Shown: positions 45,617 through 55,164 of the stretch, piece after piece | Layout of the letters: each line of letters starts with the position of its first letter | How positions within the stretch are numbered: the stretch's first letter is position 1 | Assembly (NCBI RefSeq): GCF_900129005.1 | Contig: NZ_FQUN01000003.1 | Location: forward strand, 310,001-374,000 | Direction: 5' to 3' | Length of the DNA: 64,000 nucleotides | Source of the DNA: Leeuwenhoekiella marinoflava DSM 3653 | Lineage (GTDB): Bacteria > Bacteroidota > Bacteroidia > Flavobacteriales > Flavobacteriaceae | The notes under the pieces: generated by a model | Seen by the model: the letters and a program-made list of their open reading frames with translations, nothing else | What the model was told of the DNA's origin: nothing | Database searches by the model: none | Position numbers and translations under genes: made by a program

Positions 45617-45665
45617 GTCTAACGTCTAACGTCTAACGTCTAACGTCTAACGTCTAACGTCTAAC
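45617..45665. repeat. Heptamer microsatellite (GTCTAAC)7
   Basis: Seven perfect head-to-tail copies of GTCTAAC (49 nt). The stop codon of pepP on the minus strand (45661-45663) lies inside the last copy on the plus strand. Confidence 0.95.
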
Positions 45666-46953
45666 GATTCATCCAGTCTTCAATCTCTTCAACTTCTAAC
45701 GGGATGTTGCGCATCAAGTTAAAAGGTTCGCCGTTTTCCTGTATTACGACATCGTCTTCCAATCGAATCCCAAAACCTTCTTTTGGAATATAAATCCCCG
45801 GTTCTACCGTAAATACATTGCTCGCTTTCATAGGCTCGTGGAGCAATCCGTAATCGTGGGTGTCTAAACCTATGTGGTGTGAAGTTCCGTGCATAAAGTA
45901 TTTCTTGTAAGCCGGCCAGTCTTTGTTTTCATTTTGAACATCAGCTTTGTCTAGTAGACCAAGACCTAACAATTCTGAAGTCATCAGTTTGCCAACTTCC
46001 TCGTGATAAGGTCCCCATAAATTTCCGGGAGTAAGCATTTTTGTAGCTTCTTTCTTAACGCGTAAAACGGCATTGTAAACCTCTTTTTGACGATCAGTAA
46101 ACCTTCTGGAAACCGGAATGGTTCGGGTCATATCGCTGCTGTAATTTGCATATTCAGCACCTATATCGAGTAGGATTAGATCTCCAGCTTTACATTCAGA
46201 ATTATTCACTACATAATGCAACACATTGGCATTATTACCTGAAGCTACAATAGGGGTATACGCAAAACCTTTAGAACGGTTACGCAAGAACTCATGCATA
46301 AATTCCGCTTCTATCTCATATTCCATTACACCCGGTTTCGTAAACTGTAAAACACGTTTAAAGCCTTTTTCGGTAATGTTGCAGGCTTGCTGCATAATAT
46401 CAAGCTCAATAGGATCTTTTACTGAGCGTAAACGCTGTAAAATAGGATTGCTCTTGGCTACGCTATGCGCAGGATATTGTTCTTTAATCGCTTTGTTGAA
46501 ACGAGCCTCTCGGGTTTCGGTCTCTACATTAGCGCGGTAATGCTCGTTGGTGTTGATGTAGATAGTTTCAGCCTGAGTCATTAATTCGTAAAAAACTTTG
46601 TCCCATTCTTGAAGCCAATACACCGTTTCTACTCCGCTTACTTCTAGCGCTTTTTCTTTAGTCAATTTTTCACCTTCCCAAACAGCGATATGCTCGTTAG
46701 TTTCTTTTAAAAATAAAATTTCACGATGCTTAGCTTTAGGACAATCCGGAAAAAGTACTAAGATGCTTTCTTCCTGATCTACACCACTCAAGTAAAACAA
46801 ATCACGATTTTGTTGAAAAGGCATCGTGCTGTCTGCGCCTATGGGATAAATATCGTTACTGTTAAAAACGGCAAGACTGTTTGGTTTCATTGCAGCCCTA
46901 AAATCTTTGCGGTTTTTGATAAATAAGTTGCGATCTATAAGGTCGTATTTCAT
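45661..46953 (-). CDS. pepP: Xaa-Pro aminopeptidase P (M24B)
   Basis: A 430-residue creatinase-fold metallopeptidase that removes an N-terminal residue before proline. An N-terminal domain (about 1-170) is followed by the M24 core: DIGAEYANYSSDMTRTIPVS holds the two metal aspartates, FMHGTSHHIGLDTHD the metal histidine, and TVEPGIY and GIRLEDDVV the metal glutamates. The stop codon lies in a heptamer microsatellite. The promoter is TACCTTTG on the minus strand at 46973-46980. Confidence 0.95.
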   Translation of the reverse strand: MKYDLIDRNLFIKNRKDFRAAMKPNSLAVFNSNDIYPIGADSTMPFQQNRDLFYLSGVDQEESILVLFPDCPKAKHREILFLKETNEHIAVWEGEKLTKEKALEVSGVETVYWLQEWDKVFYELMTQAETIYINTNEHYRANVETETREARFNKAIKEQYPAHSVAKSNPILQRLRSVKDPIELDIMQQACNITEKGFKRVLQFTKPGVMEYEIEAEFMHEFLRNRSKGFAYTPIVASGNNANVLHYVVNNSECKAGDLILLDIGAEYANYSSDMTRTIPVSRRFTDRQKEVYNAVLRVKKEATKMLTPGNLWGPYHEEVGKLMTSELLGLGLLDKADVQNENKDWPAYKKYFMHGTSHHIGLDTHDYGLLHEPMKASNVFTVEPGIYIPKEGFGIRLEDDVVIQENGEPFNLMRNIPLEVEEIEDWMNR

Positions 46954-46972
46954 ATCTCAAATTGAATTTTTT

Positions 46973-46980
46973 CAAAGGTA
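46973..46980 (-). promoter_or_regulatory. -7 promoter element (TACCTTTG) of pepP
   Basis: Exact TAnnTTTG match on the minus strand, 19 nt upstream of the pepP ATG. Confidence 0.65.
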
Positions 46981-46993
46981 AAGGAATTATGTA

Positions 46994-47076
46994 ACATCCC
47001 CTCCAAACCTCCCCTTCAAAGGGGAGGTTGTGTTTCAGGTTCCCTCCCTTAGAAGGGAGGGCTGGGGGTGGGATGT
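46994..47076. repeat. Two-hairpin palindromic element, left of the DUF559 relic
   Basis: Ends are ACATCCC (46994-47000) and GGGATGT (47070-47076). Inside are two perfect hairpins: AACCTCCCC/GGGGAGGTT (47006-47029) and CCCTCCCTT/AAGGGAGGG (47042-47061). A second element with the same architecture lies at 47468-47540. Confidence 0.9.
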
Positions 47077-47103
47077 TTTTTAAACTTTTATCTAATTTTA
47101 ATT

Positions 47104-47468
47104 ATGCCAAACAAAGTAAATTCCATATCGTAAAGATTTAAAGCCCTTAGCACGTGAGTTACATAAGAATCAAACTGAATCTGAAAGAATAGTGTGGAAT
47201 TTCATCAGGAGGAAATCTCTTGGAGTTGAATTTCATAGGCAAGTTCCAATGCTCGACTATATAGTAGATTTTTATTGTCATGAAATAGGACTGGCCATTG
47301 AGATTGGACGGACCCATTCATAAAACGCAATTTCTCGAAGATTCTAAACGATCAGCAAGAATTGAATCTTATGGGGTAAAAATTTTAAGATTTACAAATG
47401 AAGAAGTATTTAATACTATCAACGAGGTTTTAGAAAGTATAAGTTCTGAAATTAAAGCCCGAAGTTAA
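47104..47468 (+). pseudogene. DUF559 (VSR-endonuclease-like) protein, frameshifted
   Basis: Translating in shifting frames gives a typical DUF559 protein: YRKDLKPLARELHKNQTESE, then RIVWNFIRRKSLGVEFHRQV, LDYIVDFYCHEIGLAIEI, then TQFLEDSKRSARIESYGVK and ILRFTNEEVFNTINEVLE, ending at TAA 47466-47468. Bases are missing around the active-site-like EIDGxTH motif (about 47308-47320), and the first ATG (47104) is out of frame with the body, so the gene is dead. Its stop codon abuts the right palindrome. Confidence 0.85.
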
Positions 47469-47540
47469 CATCCGTCCAAACCTCCCTTTCAAATGGGAGA
47501 CTATTTTCCTTCCTTTGAAGGGAGGTCTCGGGATGGATGT
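47468..47540. repeat. Two-hairpin palindromic element, right of the DUF559 relic
   Basis: Ends are ACATCC (47468-47473) and GGATGT (47535-47540). Internal hairpins are CTCCC/GGGAG (47482-47499) and CCTTCCTTTGAAGGGAGG (47508-47525). Same layout as the left element and shares TCCAAACCTCCC with it. Confidence 0.9.
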
Positions 47541-47616
47541 TGTTCTATTTAAAAAGGTGTTATGATTAGGTCTTTATTTTGCAAATCCCTATTTTTAAAA
47601 GCATAAACTTCTCTCT

Positions 47617-50532
47617 ATGCTGTCAAGATTTCTACTATTCATTTTACTTATTGGTTTTTTATTAACTGTTCAAGCGCAACAACCCGCTACTTCGGTAAAT
47701 GCTTTGCAAGAGGCGCTGAATTCAAAAGAGCATATGCTCGAAAATTCTTTAGTAAAGAACGTTCCGTTTAAAAATGTGGGGCCTACCCTAATGAGTGGTC
47801 GCGTTGTTGATATAGAAGTAAATCCTGAAAATAGCACGGAGTTTTATGTGGCTTATGCTACAGGTGGTGTTTGGTATACAGTAAATAATGGAAACACTTT
47901 TGAATCTGTTTTTGATAGCGCACCTACTCAAAATGTAGGTGATATTGCGGTAAACTGGAAAGAAAACATAATCTGGGCAGGAACAGGGGAGACGATTTCT
48001 TCTCGTTCTTCTTATGCAGGAATCGGTATCTTAAAAAGTACAGATGGCGGTAAGACTTGGGAGCAAAAAGGGCTTTTAGATGCGCATCACATTAGCGATA
48101 TAGTTCTTGATGCAACGAATCCTGATGTTGCAGTTGTGGGAGCTTTAGGGCATTTGTATTCACCTAACGAGCAACGCGGTATTTTTAAAACTACAGACGG
48201 AGGTGATACTTGGGATAAGAAATTATATATAGGTGATGAAACAGGGATTATATGCCTTGCTGAAGCTCCAGGTAATCCAAATGTAATGTATGCTACAGCC
48301 TGGGAACGCGAGCGCATGGCTTGGGATTTTAGAGGAGCTGGCGAAAATTCTGGAATCTACAAATCTACAGACGCTGGAGATAGTTGGGAGCTGGTAACTA
48401 CGGGTAACGGGTTTCCACAGGGAGAAGGTGTTGGTCGTATTGGTGTAGCAGTTGTTGATGAGAATACCATTTATGCAATTCACGACAGTCAGTTTATAAG
48501 AGAGGAATCCAAAGAAAAAGATTACGAGAAGGGAGATAAGTCTTTAAAACCTGAAACTTTTAAGACGATTACTAAAGCTGCTTTTTTAGCTTTAGATGAA
48601 GAATCGTTGAGTGATTATTTAAGGGATAACCGCTTTCCGAGGCAATATGATGTTTCAAAAGTAAAAGCAATGATCAAAAGTGATGAGCTGAAACCTACTG
48701 ATTTATTCTTATATACTTATGATAAAAATGCTACCGATTCAGAAGGAGAAGTGATAGGTGCGGAAATTTATCTTTCTGAAGATGGTGGTGCCACCTGGAA
48801 CAAAACCCACGAAGGTTATATTGATGATTTTTTCTATTCTTATGGATATGTTTTTGCAGAGATGGATGTAAACCCTCAGGATAAAGATGAAATTTATCTG
48901 GTTGGTGTCCCGCTTATAAAATCTACGGATGGGGGAAAAACATTTACCTATATCAGTGAGCCTAATGTACACGTTGATCATCACGTGATTTGGGTTGATC
49001 CTAAAATGCCTAACCATTTAATTAATGGTAATGATGGCGGACTCAACATGTCATACGATGGTGGTGAAAGTTGGTCCAAATTAAATTCGATGCCACTAGC
49101 ACAATTCTATGCGATAAGTGTTGATTATGAGAAGCCGTATAATGTGTATGGCGGTTTGCAGGATAATGGTACTTGGAAAGGGCCAAGTACTTATGAGTAT
49201 TCAAAATCTTGGGAGGCTGATGGTAACTATCCATATGAGAATTTAGGAGGTGGTGACGGTATGCAGGTGCAGGTAGATCGTCGTAACAGTAACATAGTTT
49301 ATGGAGGTTCGCAATTTGGGTATTACAATAGAATGAATCTGGAAACAGGTGAGCGTCAGTATATAAAACCCAGTCATGATGTAGGTGAGACACCCTATCG
49401 ATTCAACTGGGAAACTCCTATTTTACTATCTCCTCACAATCAAGATATCCTGTATTTAGGTGGCAACAAATTGATGCGTTCTATGAATCAGGGAGATGAC
49501 TGGACGGCAATTTCTCCCGACTTAACAGCCGGAGGTAAAAAAGGAAATGTGCCTTATGGAACCTTGACAACAATCAGTGAGTCTCCGTTTCAATTCGGTT
49601 TGATTTATACCGGTAGTGATGATGGTGTGATTCAAGTGACACAAGATGCCGGTGGAAGTTGGAGCGTTATTTCAGAAACACTTCCTCAGGATTTGTGGGT
49701 GAGTAAGCTTACGGCTTCGGCGCATAAAAAATCTAGAATTTATGCTACGCTAAATGGCTATCGCTACGATGACTTTACGCCTTATGCTTATGTGAGCGAA
49801 GATTATGGTAAAACCTGGGAAGATATCAGCAGTAACTTACCCTTGTCGCCTATTAATGTACTTATTGAAGACCCGGTAAAAGAAGCTATTTTGTATTTAG
49901 GTACAGACGATGCAAGTTATGTGAGTTTAGATAAAGGAAGCACTTGGCAATTGCTAGACGGAAGCATGCCTAATGTGGCGGTTCATGATCTGGTTGTTCA
50001 AACCGAAGCAAACGATTTGGTTGTAGGTACGCACGGAAGGTCAATTTACATTACAAATCTTGATGATATTCAAAATTTTGATGCTCAGAAAGCTGAAGAT
50101 TTACAAGTTTTTGAAATAGATCCGGTGAATTATTCAACAAACTGGGGACGTTCGTGGAGTGCATGGAGTTCTGCAAATATTCCTGAGCTCAATATTGGTT
50201 TTTATGCACCGCAGAGCGGAAATGCTGCGATAAGCCTTAAGAGTGCTGCGGGTAAAACCTTAAAGTCCTGGGAGGTTGAAGTAAGTAGAGGCTTTAATTA
50301 TAGTTCATATGATTTGAGCATTTCAGAATCAGGAAAGAAACATTTAGAGAAAGAAACTAAAGACTTAGAAATAAAAAAGGCTCAGAATGGTGTTTATTAT
50401 CTCCCAGCGGGTAAATATGACGTTGAGATCAAAACTGCCGGAAAGACACAAACTACAGCTCTAAAAATAGAGGAAGGAAACCGTCGCAGAGATCGTGCTG
50501 AGGCTGCTGCAAATGCACCCGAAGAAGATTAA
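47617..50532 (+). CDS. Secreted BNR/sortilin-type beta-propeller protein
   Basis: A 971-residue exported protein (signal peptide to about VQAQ, residue 21) made of two or more propellers. BNR/Asp-box-like repeats such as KSTDGGKTWEQ, KTTDGGDTWDK, KSTDAGDSWEL and SEDGGATWNK recur through residues 130-770, followed by a C-terminal beta domain and a charged tail (NRRRDRAEAA). Proteins of this kind are often labelled glycosyl hydrolases or VPS10-domain proteins, but no catalytic site can be assigned. It follows the palindromic cluster and shares a unit with the DUF2721 gene 9 nt downstream. Confidence 0.82.
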   Translation: MLSRFLLFILLIGFLLTVQAQQPATSVNALQEALNSKEHMLENSLVKNVPFKNVGPTLMSGRVVDIEVNPENSTEFYVAYATGGVWYTVNNGNTFESVFDSAPTQNVGDIAVNWKENIIWAGTGETISSRSSYAGIGILKSTDGGKTWEQKGLLDAHHISDIVLDATNPDVAVVGALGHLYSPNEQRGIFKTTDGGDTWDKKLYIGDETGIICLAEAPGNPNVMYATAWERERMAWDFRGAGENSGIYKSTDAGDSWELVTTGNGFPQGEGVGRIGVAVVDENTIYAIHDSQFIREESKEKDYEKGDKSLKPETFKTITKAAFLALDEESLSDYLRDNRFPRQYDVSKVKAMIKSDELKPTDLFLYTYDKNATDSEGEVIGAEIYLSEDGGATWNKTHEGYIDDFFYSYGYVFAEMDVNPQDKDEIYLVGVPLIKSTDGGKTFTYISEPNVHVDHHVIWVDPKMPNHLINGNDGGLNMSYDGGESWSKLNSMPLAQFYAISVDYEKPYNVYGGLQDNGTWKGPSTYEYSKSWEADGNYPYENLGGGDGMQVQVDRRNSNIVYGGSQFGYYNRMNLETGERQYIKPSHDVGETPYRFNWETPILLSPHNQDILYLGGNKLMRSMNQGDDWTAISPDLTAGGKKGNVPYGTLTTISESPFQFGLIYTGSDDGVIQVTQDAGGSWSVISETLPQDLWVSKLTASAHKKSRIYATLNGYRYDDFTPYAYVSEDYGKTWEDISSNLPLSPINVLIEDPVKEAILYLGTDDASYVSLDKGSTWQLLDGSMPNVAVHDLVVQTEANDLVVGTHGRSIYITNLDDIQNFDAQKAEDLQVFEIDPVNYSTNWGRSWSAWSSANIPELNIGFYAPQSGNAAISLKSAAGKTLKSWEVEVSRGFNYSSYDLSISESGKKHLEKETKDLEIKKAQNGVYYLPAGKYDVEIKTAGKTQTTALKIEEGNRRRDRAEAAANAPEED

Positions 50533-50541
50533 ATCATTATT

Positions 50542-50931
50542 ATGGAATTGAACTTAAGTATCCCGGCGTTGCTATTTCCTGCAATATCGCTAACCATGCT
50601 TGCTTATAATGCCAGATATTTAGCAATAGCAGCGTTGATTAGAGAGTTGTATAAGCGGTATCAGAACCAGTCTTCGAGTCCGGTAAAAAAACAAATTAAA
50701 CAATTGCGCAAGCGCCTGGGTATTATTAAGGCTATGCAGGCGATGGCCATTGTGAGTTTCCTTCTGGCAGTAATTACGATGTTTTTAATCTATATTGAAA
50801 AGTCAATTTGGGCTAATGTCTTTTTTGGGATCAGTTTAATCGCGCTTATTATTTCATTGACGCTTTCCTTTATAGAAGTGCAATTGAGTACTCAGGCGCT
50901 TGAGATTCAATTGAATGACATGGATGATTAA
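50542..50931 (+). CDS. DUF2721 membrane protein
   Basis: A 129-residue protein with an N-terminal amphipathic/hydrophobic helix, a basic cytoplasmic stretch (ELYKRYQNQSS...KKQIKQLRKRLG, about 34-62) and two C-terminal helices (about 68-86 and 93-112). This is the DUF2721 pattern; function unknown. It lies 9 nt after the propeller-protein gene. Confidence 0.8.
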   Translation: MELNLSIPALLFPAISLTMLAYNARYLAIAALIRELYKRYQNQSSSPVKKQIKQLRKRLGIIKAMQAMAIVSFLLAVITMFLIYIEKSIWANVFFGISLIALIISLTLSFIEVQLSTQALEIQLNDMDD

Positions 50932-51133
50932 TTTGCTTTCTAAGTTAGTTAAGCCTAAGTGTAATCGATTGTCTGATTTTTTATTTTTCCGCTTTAGAAA
51001 GCTTTTCGGTTTTCTAATTGTTGAAGTTGAAGACAAATCCTTGTTTAAGGAAACCCTTATATTTCAAAGGTTTTCGTATGAATTCTTAAACATTTTTAGC
51101 TTTATTTAAAACCATTCCAAAAGGAGGGGTAAA

Positions 51134-51166
51134 GTTTGTGAAACAAACCGCTGAGCCGTATTTTTG
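51134..51166 (+). promoter_or_regulatory. sdhC promoter with a possible operator over the -33 box
   Basis: TATTTTTG (51159-51166) matches TAnnTTTG, and TTTG (51135-51138) lies 20 nt upstream as the -33 element. The -33 box is inside a palindrome, GTTTGT-GAA-ACAAAC (51134-51148), a plausible binding site for a dimeric regulator. Confidence 0.7.
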
Positions 51167-51192
51167 TTCCACTAAATTAAAAACGTAAATAA

Positions 51193-51849
51193 ATGGGAAT
51201 CATTTCCTCTTCTATCGCCCGAAAAGTTGCTATGGCACTTTCAGGTTTGTTCCTTGTATTGTTTTTAGGTCAGCATTTTACAATTAACCTCACGTCGACC
51301 TTCAGTCCTGAAACATTTAATGAGTTTTCTCATTTTATGGGAACCAATTTTCTGGTACAGGCAATTCTTCAACCCGTGCTAATTTTTGGGGTTATTTTTC
51401 ACTTTGTAATGGGTTTTATTCTTGAAATACGTAACCGTTCTGCTCGTCAGATCAGTTATGTGAGCTATAAGGGTAGTGCAAACTCTAGTTGGGTAAGTCG
51501 TAATATGATTTATTCAGGTGTAGTAATTCTTGCTTTTTTAGGACTTCACTTTTATGACTTCTGGTTTCCGGAAATCGCTTACAAGTACATAGAAGGTAAC
51601 CCGGCTGATGCTACTCGTTATTATGGGGAGTTGGTTGAAAAATTCCACAGTCCCGTAAGAACAGGTTTATATGTGCTTTCGTTTGTATTCTTAGCGCTTC
51701 ACCTGTATCACGGTTTTGCGTCTTCGTTTCAATCAGTTGGCTTCAATAACAAATACGCGACAGGGTTAAAGAAATTCGCAAAGGTTTATGCTATAGCTAT
51801 TCCTGCAGGATTCATTTTCATCGCGTTGTTTCACCATTTTAATCACTAG
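51193..51849 (+). CDS. sdhC: Succinate dehydrogenase cytochrome b subunit
   Basis: A 218-residue membrane anchor with five helices, of the single-subunit type found in B. subtilis and Wolinella. Heme-ligand candidates are histidines at LGQHFTIN, IFHFVMGF, FLGLHFYDF and LALHLYHGF. It carries electrons from SdhB to the quinone. First gene of sdhCAB; sdhA follows after 3 nt. Promoter at 51134-51166. Confidence 0.93.
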   Translation: MGIISSSIARKVAMALSGLFLVLFLGQHFTINLTSTFSPETFNEFSHFMGTNFLVQAILQPVLIFGVIFHFVMGFILEIRNRSARQISYVSYKGSANSSWVSRNMIYSGVVILAFLGLHFYDFWFPEIAYKYIEGNPADATRYYGELVEKFHSPVRTGLYVLSFVFLALHLYHGFASSFQSVGFNNKYATGLKKFAKVYAIAIPAGFIFIALFHHFNH

Positions 51850-51852
51850 ACG

Positions 51853-53856
51853 ATGTCAGAATTAAAATCAAATATACCAGAAGGACCGCTTGCAGATAAG
51901 TGGACTCAACATAAAAATGATATTAACCTTGTTAATCCGGCAAACAAACGTAATATAGATGTTATCGTTGTAGGAACGGGTTTAGCAGGTGGTAGTGCGG
52001 CTGCAACTTTAGCAGAATTAGGCTACAATGTAAAGACTTTTTGCTACCAGGATTCTCCGCGTAGAGCACACTCTATCGCAGCTCAGGGAGGTATCAACGC
52101 GGCTAAGAATTATCAGGGAGATGGGGATTCTAACTACCGTTTATTTTACGATACGGTAAAAGGTGGTGACTACCGTTCTCGTGAAGCAAACGTTTACCGT
52201 CTTGCGGAAGTCTCAGGTAATATTATTGACCAGTGTGTGGCACAAGGTGTGCCTTTTGCGCGTGAATATGGTGGTTTGTTAGATAACCGTTCTTTTGGTG
52301 GGGTTTTGGTTTCCAGAACGTTTTATGCTAAAGGGCAAACCGGTCAGCAGTTGCTTTTAGGAGCATATTCTGCAATGAACCGTCAGATCAATCGCGGTAA
52401 GATAAAATCGTTCAACCGTCATGAGATGTTAGATCTTGTTTTGGTTGATGGCAAAGCGAGAGGTATTATTGCCCGTGATTTAGTTACCGGTGAGATAGAA
52501 AGACATGCTGCTCACGCAGTTGTTTTAGCTAGTGGTGGTTATGGTAACGTATTCTTCCTTTCTACCAATGCAATGGGAAGTAATGTAATGGCAGCGTGGA
52601 GAGCGCACCGTCGCGGAGCGTATTTCGCAAACCCTTGTTATACGCAGATTCACCCAACCTGTATTCCGGTTTCCGGAGATCATCAGTCAAAATTGACGCT
52701 GATGTCAGAATCATTGCGTAATGATGGTCGTATCTGGGTTCCTAAGAAGAAAGAAGATGCGATTGCTATTAGAGAAGGTAAAAAGAAGCCTACTGATCTT
52801 TCTGAAGATGAAAGAGATTATTACTTAGAGCGTCGTTATCCTGCTTTTGGTAACCTGGTTCCTCGTGATGTGGCTTCAAGAGCTGCAAAAGAGCGTTGTG
52901 ATGCCGGTTTTGGTGTTAATAAAACAGGAGAAGCGGTTTACTTAGATTTCTCAAGTGCAATTGAGCGCTACGGAAAAGAAAAAGCATTTACTTCAGGGCA
53001 TAAAAACCCTTCTAAAGAAGAGGTGATCAAGCTTGGTAAAGAAGTAGTAGAGGCTAAATATGGTAATTTATTCCAGATGTATGAGAAAATCGTAGATCAG
53101 AATCCGTATGAAACTCCGATGATGATTTATCCTGCGGTTCATTATACAATGGGTGGTCTTTGGGTAGATTATAACTTACAAACTACAATACCGGGTTGTT
53201 ATGCAGCAGGAGAAGCAAATTTCTCTGATCACGGTGCTAACCGCCTTGGAGCTTCAGCATTGATGCAAGGTCTTGCTGATGGGTATTTTGTTCTGCCTTA
53301 TACAATAGGTGACTATCTTTCTAAAGATATTAGAACAGGAAAAATTCCGACAGATTCTCCTGAGTTTGATCAGGCAGAAAAAGATGTACGCGATCGTATG
53401 CAAAAGCTTATGAATGGAAGCGGACAGCATTCCGTAGATTATTACCATAAGAAATTAGGTAAAATCATGTGGAATAAATGCGGAATGGCTCGTAATGCAA
53501 AAGAGCTTCAGGAAGCAATGGATGAGATTGCGGAATTGCGTGCAGATTTCTGGGCAAACGTAAAAGTACCCGGAACGTTAGATTCTAAAAATGCGGAGCT
53601 TGAAAAAGCCGGAAGAGTAGCAGATTTCCTAGAATTAGGAGAGCTTTTTGCTAAAGATGCATTCACCAGAAATGAATCTTGTGGAGGTCACTTTAGAGAA
53701 GAATATCAAACTCCGGAGGGTGAAGCTTTACGGGATGATGAGAATTTTAGTTTTGTATCTGCTTGGGAATACAATGAGAATCCACGCGAAGCAAAATTGC
53801 ATAAAGAACAGTTGACCTTTGAGAATATCGAGGTGAAAACACGTTCGTATAAATAG
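51853..53856 (+). CDS. sdhA: Succinate dehydrogenase flavoprotein subunit
   Basis: A 667-residue flavoprotein oxidising succinate to fumarate. The dinucleotide motif is [10 protein letters not shown] (41-50); FAD is expected on His73 ([11 protein letters not shown]). The C-terminal half has [11 protein letters not shown]. Length and motifs fit the type that pairs with a one-piece cytochrome b subunit. Encoded between sdhC and, after an inserted IVP gene, sdhB. Confidence 0.96.
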   Translation: MSELKSNIPEGPLADKWTQHKNDINLVNPANKRNIDVIVVGTGLAGGSAAATLAELGYNVKTFCYQDSPRRAHSIAAQGGINAAKNYQGDGDSNYRLFYDTVKGGDYRSREANVYRLAEVSGNIIDQCVAQGVPFAREYGGLLDNRSFGGVLVSRTFYAKGQTGQQLLLGAYSAMNRQINRGKIKSFNRHEMLDLVLVDGKARGIIARDLVTGEIERHAAHAVVLASGGYGNVFFLSTNAMGSNVMAAWRAHRRGAYFANPCYTQIHPTCIPVSGDHQSKLTLMSESLRNDGRIWVPKKKEDAIAIREGKKKPTDLSEDERDYYLERRYPAFGNLVPRDVASRAAKERCDAGFGVNKTGEAVYLDFSSAIERYGKEKAFTSGHKNPSKEEVIKLGKEVVEAKYGNLFQMYEKIVDQNPYETPMMIYPAVHYTMGGLWVDYNLQTTIPGCYAAGEANFSDHGANRLGASALMQGLADGYFVLPYTIGDYLSKDIRTGKIPTDSPEFDQAEKDVRDRMQKLMNGSGQHSVDYYHKKLGKIMWNKCGMARNAKELQEAMDEIAELRADFWANVKVPGTLDSKNAELEKAGRVADFLELGELFAKDAFTRNESCGGHFREEYQTPEGEALRDDENFSFVSAWEYNENPREAKLHKEQLTFENIEVKTRSYK

Positions 53857-53893
53857 TGTATTAAGTTATTTGATTATTTGAAAAATTGTTGGT

Positions 53894-54268
53894 TTGGCTA
53901 ACTATAAATCATTTGAAGAATTAGCTTGTTGGCAGGAATCGCGAAAGTTAAGGGTGTATTTGAGTAAAGAGATTGAATCTCAGTTGCCAAATTCAGAAAA
54001 CTTTAGTCTAAAAAGTCAAATATTAAGATCAAGTCGTTCCGTAGGAAACAATATAGCAGAGGGTTTTGGAAGGTTTCATTTTCAGGAAAACATTCAATTC
54101 TGTCGCATCGCAAGAGGATCATTGTACGAAACATTAGATCATATGATTATCGCTCGGGATGAATTGTATATCGAAGAAGGTAAATTAAACGATTTTAAAG
54201 ATTTATTTAATAAATGTCTTCTGATACTAAATGGTTATATAAAATATCTCAAAGAAAGAAAAGCTTAG
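53894..54268 (+). CDS. Four-helix-bundle (IVP/S23-type) protein inserted in the sdh operon
   Basis: A 124-residue protein of the 23S rRNA intervening-sequence (S23/IVP) family, a pentameric four-helix bundle of unknown role. Hallmarks are SFEELACWQESRKLR, ILRSSRSVGNNIAEGFGR and EYIRF-like ENIQFCRIARGSLYETLDHM. It begins with TTG (no in-frame ATG is near) and is intact. It lies between sdhA and sdhB, so it must be transcribed with them. A dead relative lies at 32431-32780. In this context it looks like an inserted element, not a functional part of the respiratory complex. Confidence 0.88.
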   Translation: MANYKSFEELACWQESRKLRVYLSKEIESQLPNSENFSLKSQILRSSRSVGNNIAEGFGRFHFQENIQFCRIARGSLYETLDHMIIARDELYIEEGKLNDFKDLFNKCLLILNGYIKYLKERKA

Positions 54269-54352
54269 AATAACTCAATAATAAATAACTTGAAATCAAT
54301 TGTGTGAACGGGTTTTAGGTATTGAAATTAATAAAATAAATAGCTAAAGATT

Positions 54353-55099
54353 ATGAAGCTAACACTAAAAATATGGCGTCAGGAAAACGCTAAGGCAAAA
54401 GGAGCCATGAAGACCTATCAAATAGATGGGATTGAAGGTGATATGTCTTTTCTTGAAATGCTTGATGTTCTTAACGAAGAGCTTATAAATAAAGGGGAAG
54501 TTCCTGTAGAGTTTGATCACGATTGTCGCGAAGGCATCTGTGGAAGTTGTTCTTTGCAGATCAATGGGGAGCCTCATGGGCCAGACCGTTTAGTAACTAC
54601 GTGTCAGTTGCATATGCGTAAATTTAACGATGGTGATACTATTGTTATTGAGCCGTTTAGAGCAACTGCATTCCCGGTAGTAACCGATCTTATTGTAGAT
54701 CGTACTGCTTTTGACCGCATTCAGCATGCAGGGGGTTATATTTCTGTAAATACTTCAGGTAATACTATCGACGCAAACAGTATTCCGGTAAACAAACACG
54801 ATGCAGACGACTCGTTTAACGCAGCAACTTGTATAGGTTGTGGGGCTTGTGTTGCAGCTTGTAAAAATGCTAGTGCGATGCTGTTTACTTCAGCTAAAGT
54901 TTCTCAATATGCGTTGTTACCGCAAGGTCAGGTTGAGGCTGTAGAGCGTGTAGAAAATATGGTGCGTCAGATGGATTTAGAAGGTTTCGGAAACTGTACA
55001 AACACCGGAGCTTGCGAGATAGAATGTCCTAAAGGGATTTCTTTAGAAAACATCGCTCGTATGAATCGTGAGTACTTAAGCGCTACTTCAAAAGGATAA
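54353..55099 (+). CDS. sdhB: Succinate dehydrogenase iron-sulfur subunit
   Basis: A 248-residue iron-sulfur protein. The [2Fe-2S] domain has [16 protein letters not shown] with a distal Cys (TTCQLH); the C-terminal domain carries [13 protein letters not shown] and [15 protein letters not shown] for the [4Fe-4S] and [3Fe-4S] clusters. It moves electrons from SdhA to SdhC. The inserted IVP gene puts it about 500 nt from sdhA. A strong terminator follows. Confidence 0.96.
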   Translation: MKLTLKIWRQENAKAKGAMKTYQIDGIEGDMSFLEMLDVLNEELINKGEVPVEFDHDCREGICGSCSLQINGEPHGPDRLVTTCQLHMRKFNDGDTIVIEPFRATAFPVVTDLIVDRTAFDRIQHAGGYISVNTSGNTIDANSIPVNKHDADDSFNAATCIGCGACVAACKNASAMLFTSAKVSQYALLPQGQVEAVERVENMVRQMDLEGFGNCTNTGACEIECPKGISLENIARMNREYLSATSKG

Positions 55100-55126
55100 T
55101 TTTTTCGCAAAACGAAAATCATAAAA

Positions 55127-55163
55127 AAACACCCGATAGTTTTAAAACTATCGGGTGTTTTTA
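55127..55163. terminator. Strong terminator after sdhB
   Basis: A near-perfect stem of about 16 bp built on AACACCCGATAGTTTT and its complement, with A and T runs on both sides. It can serve sdhB and the convergent radA. Confidence 0.9.
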
Positions 55164-55164
55164 G

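Noticed and set aside
45617-45665. Short direct repeats as a CRISPR array
   Set aside because: The unit is 7 nt with no spacers; it is a microsatellite, and no cas gene is in the window.
46226-46540. 104-residue plus-strand frame inside pepP
   Set aside because: Shadow of the pepP coding sequence; composition follows its codons.
46954-47616. Intact insertion sequence between pepP and the propeller gene
   Set aside because: No transposase is present; the content is a DUF559 relic with palindromes, reported as such.
49043-49393. 116-residue minus-strand frame inside the propeller-protein gene
   Set aside because: It is antisense to a well-supported gene, has no family features and has no promoter-like signal; a shadow frame.
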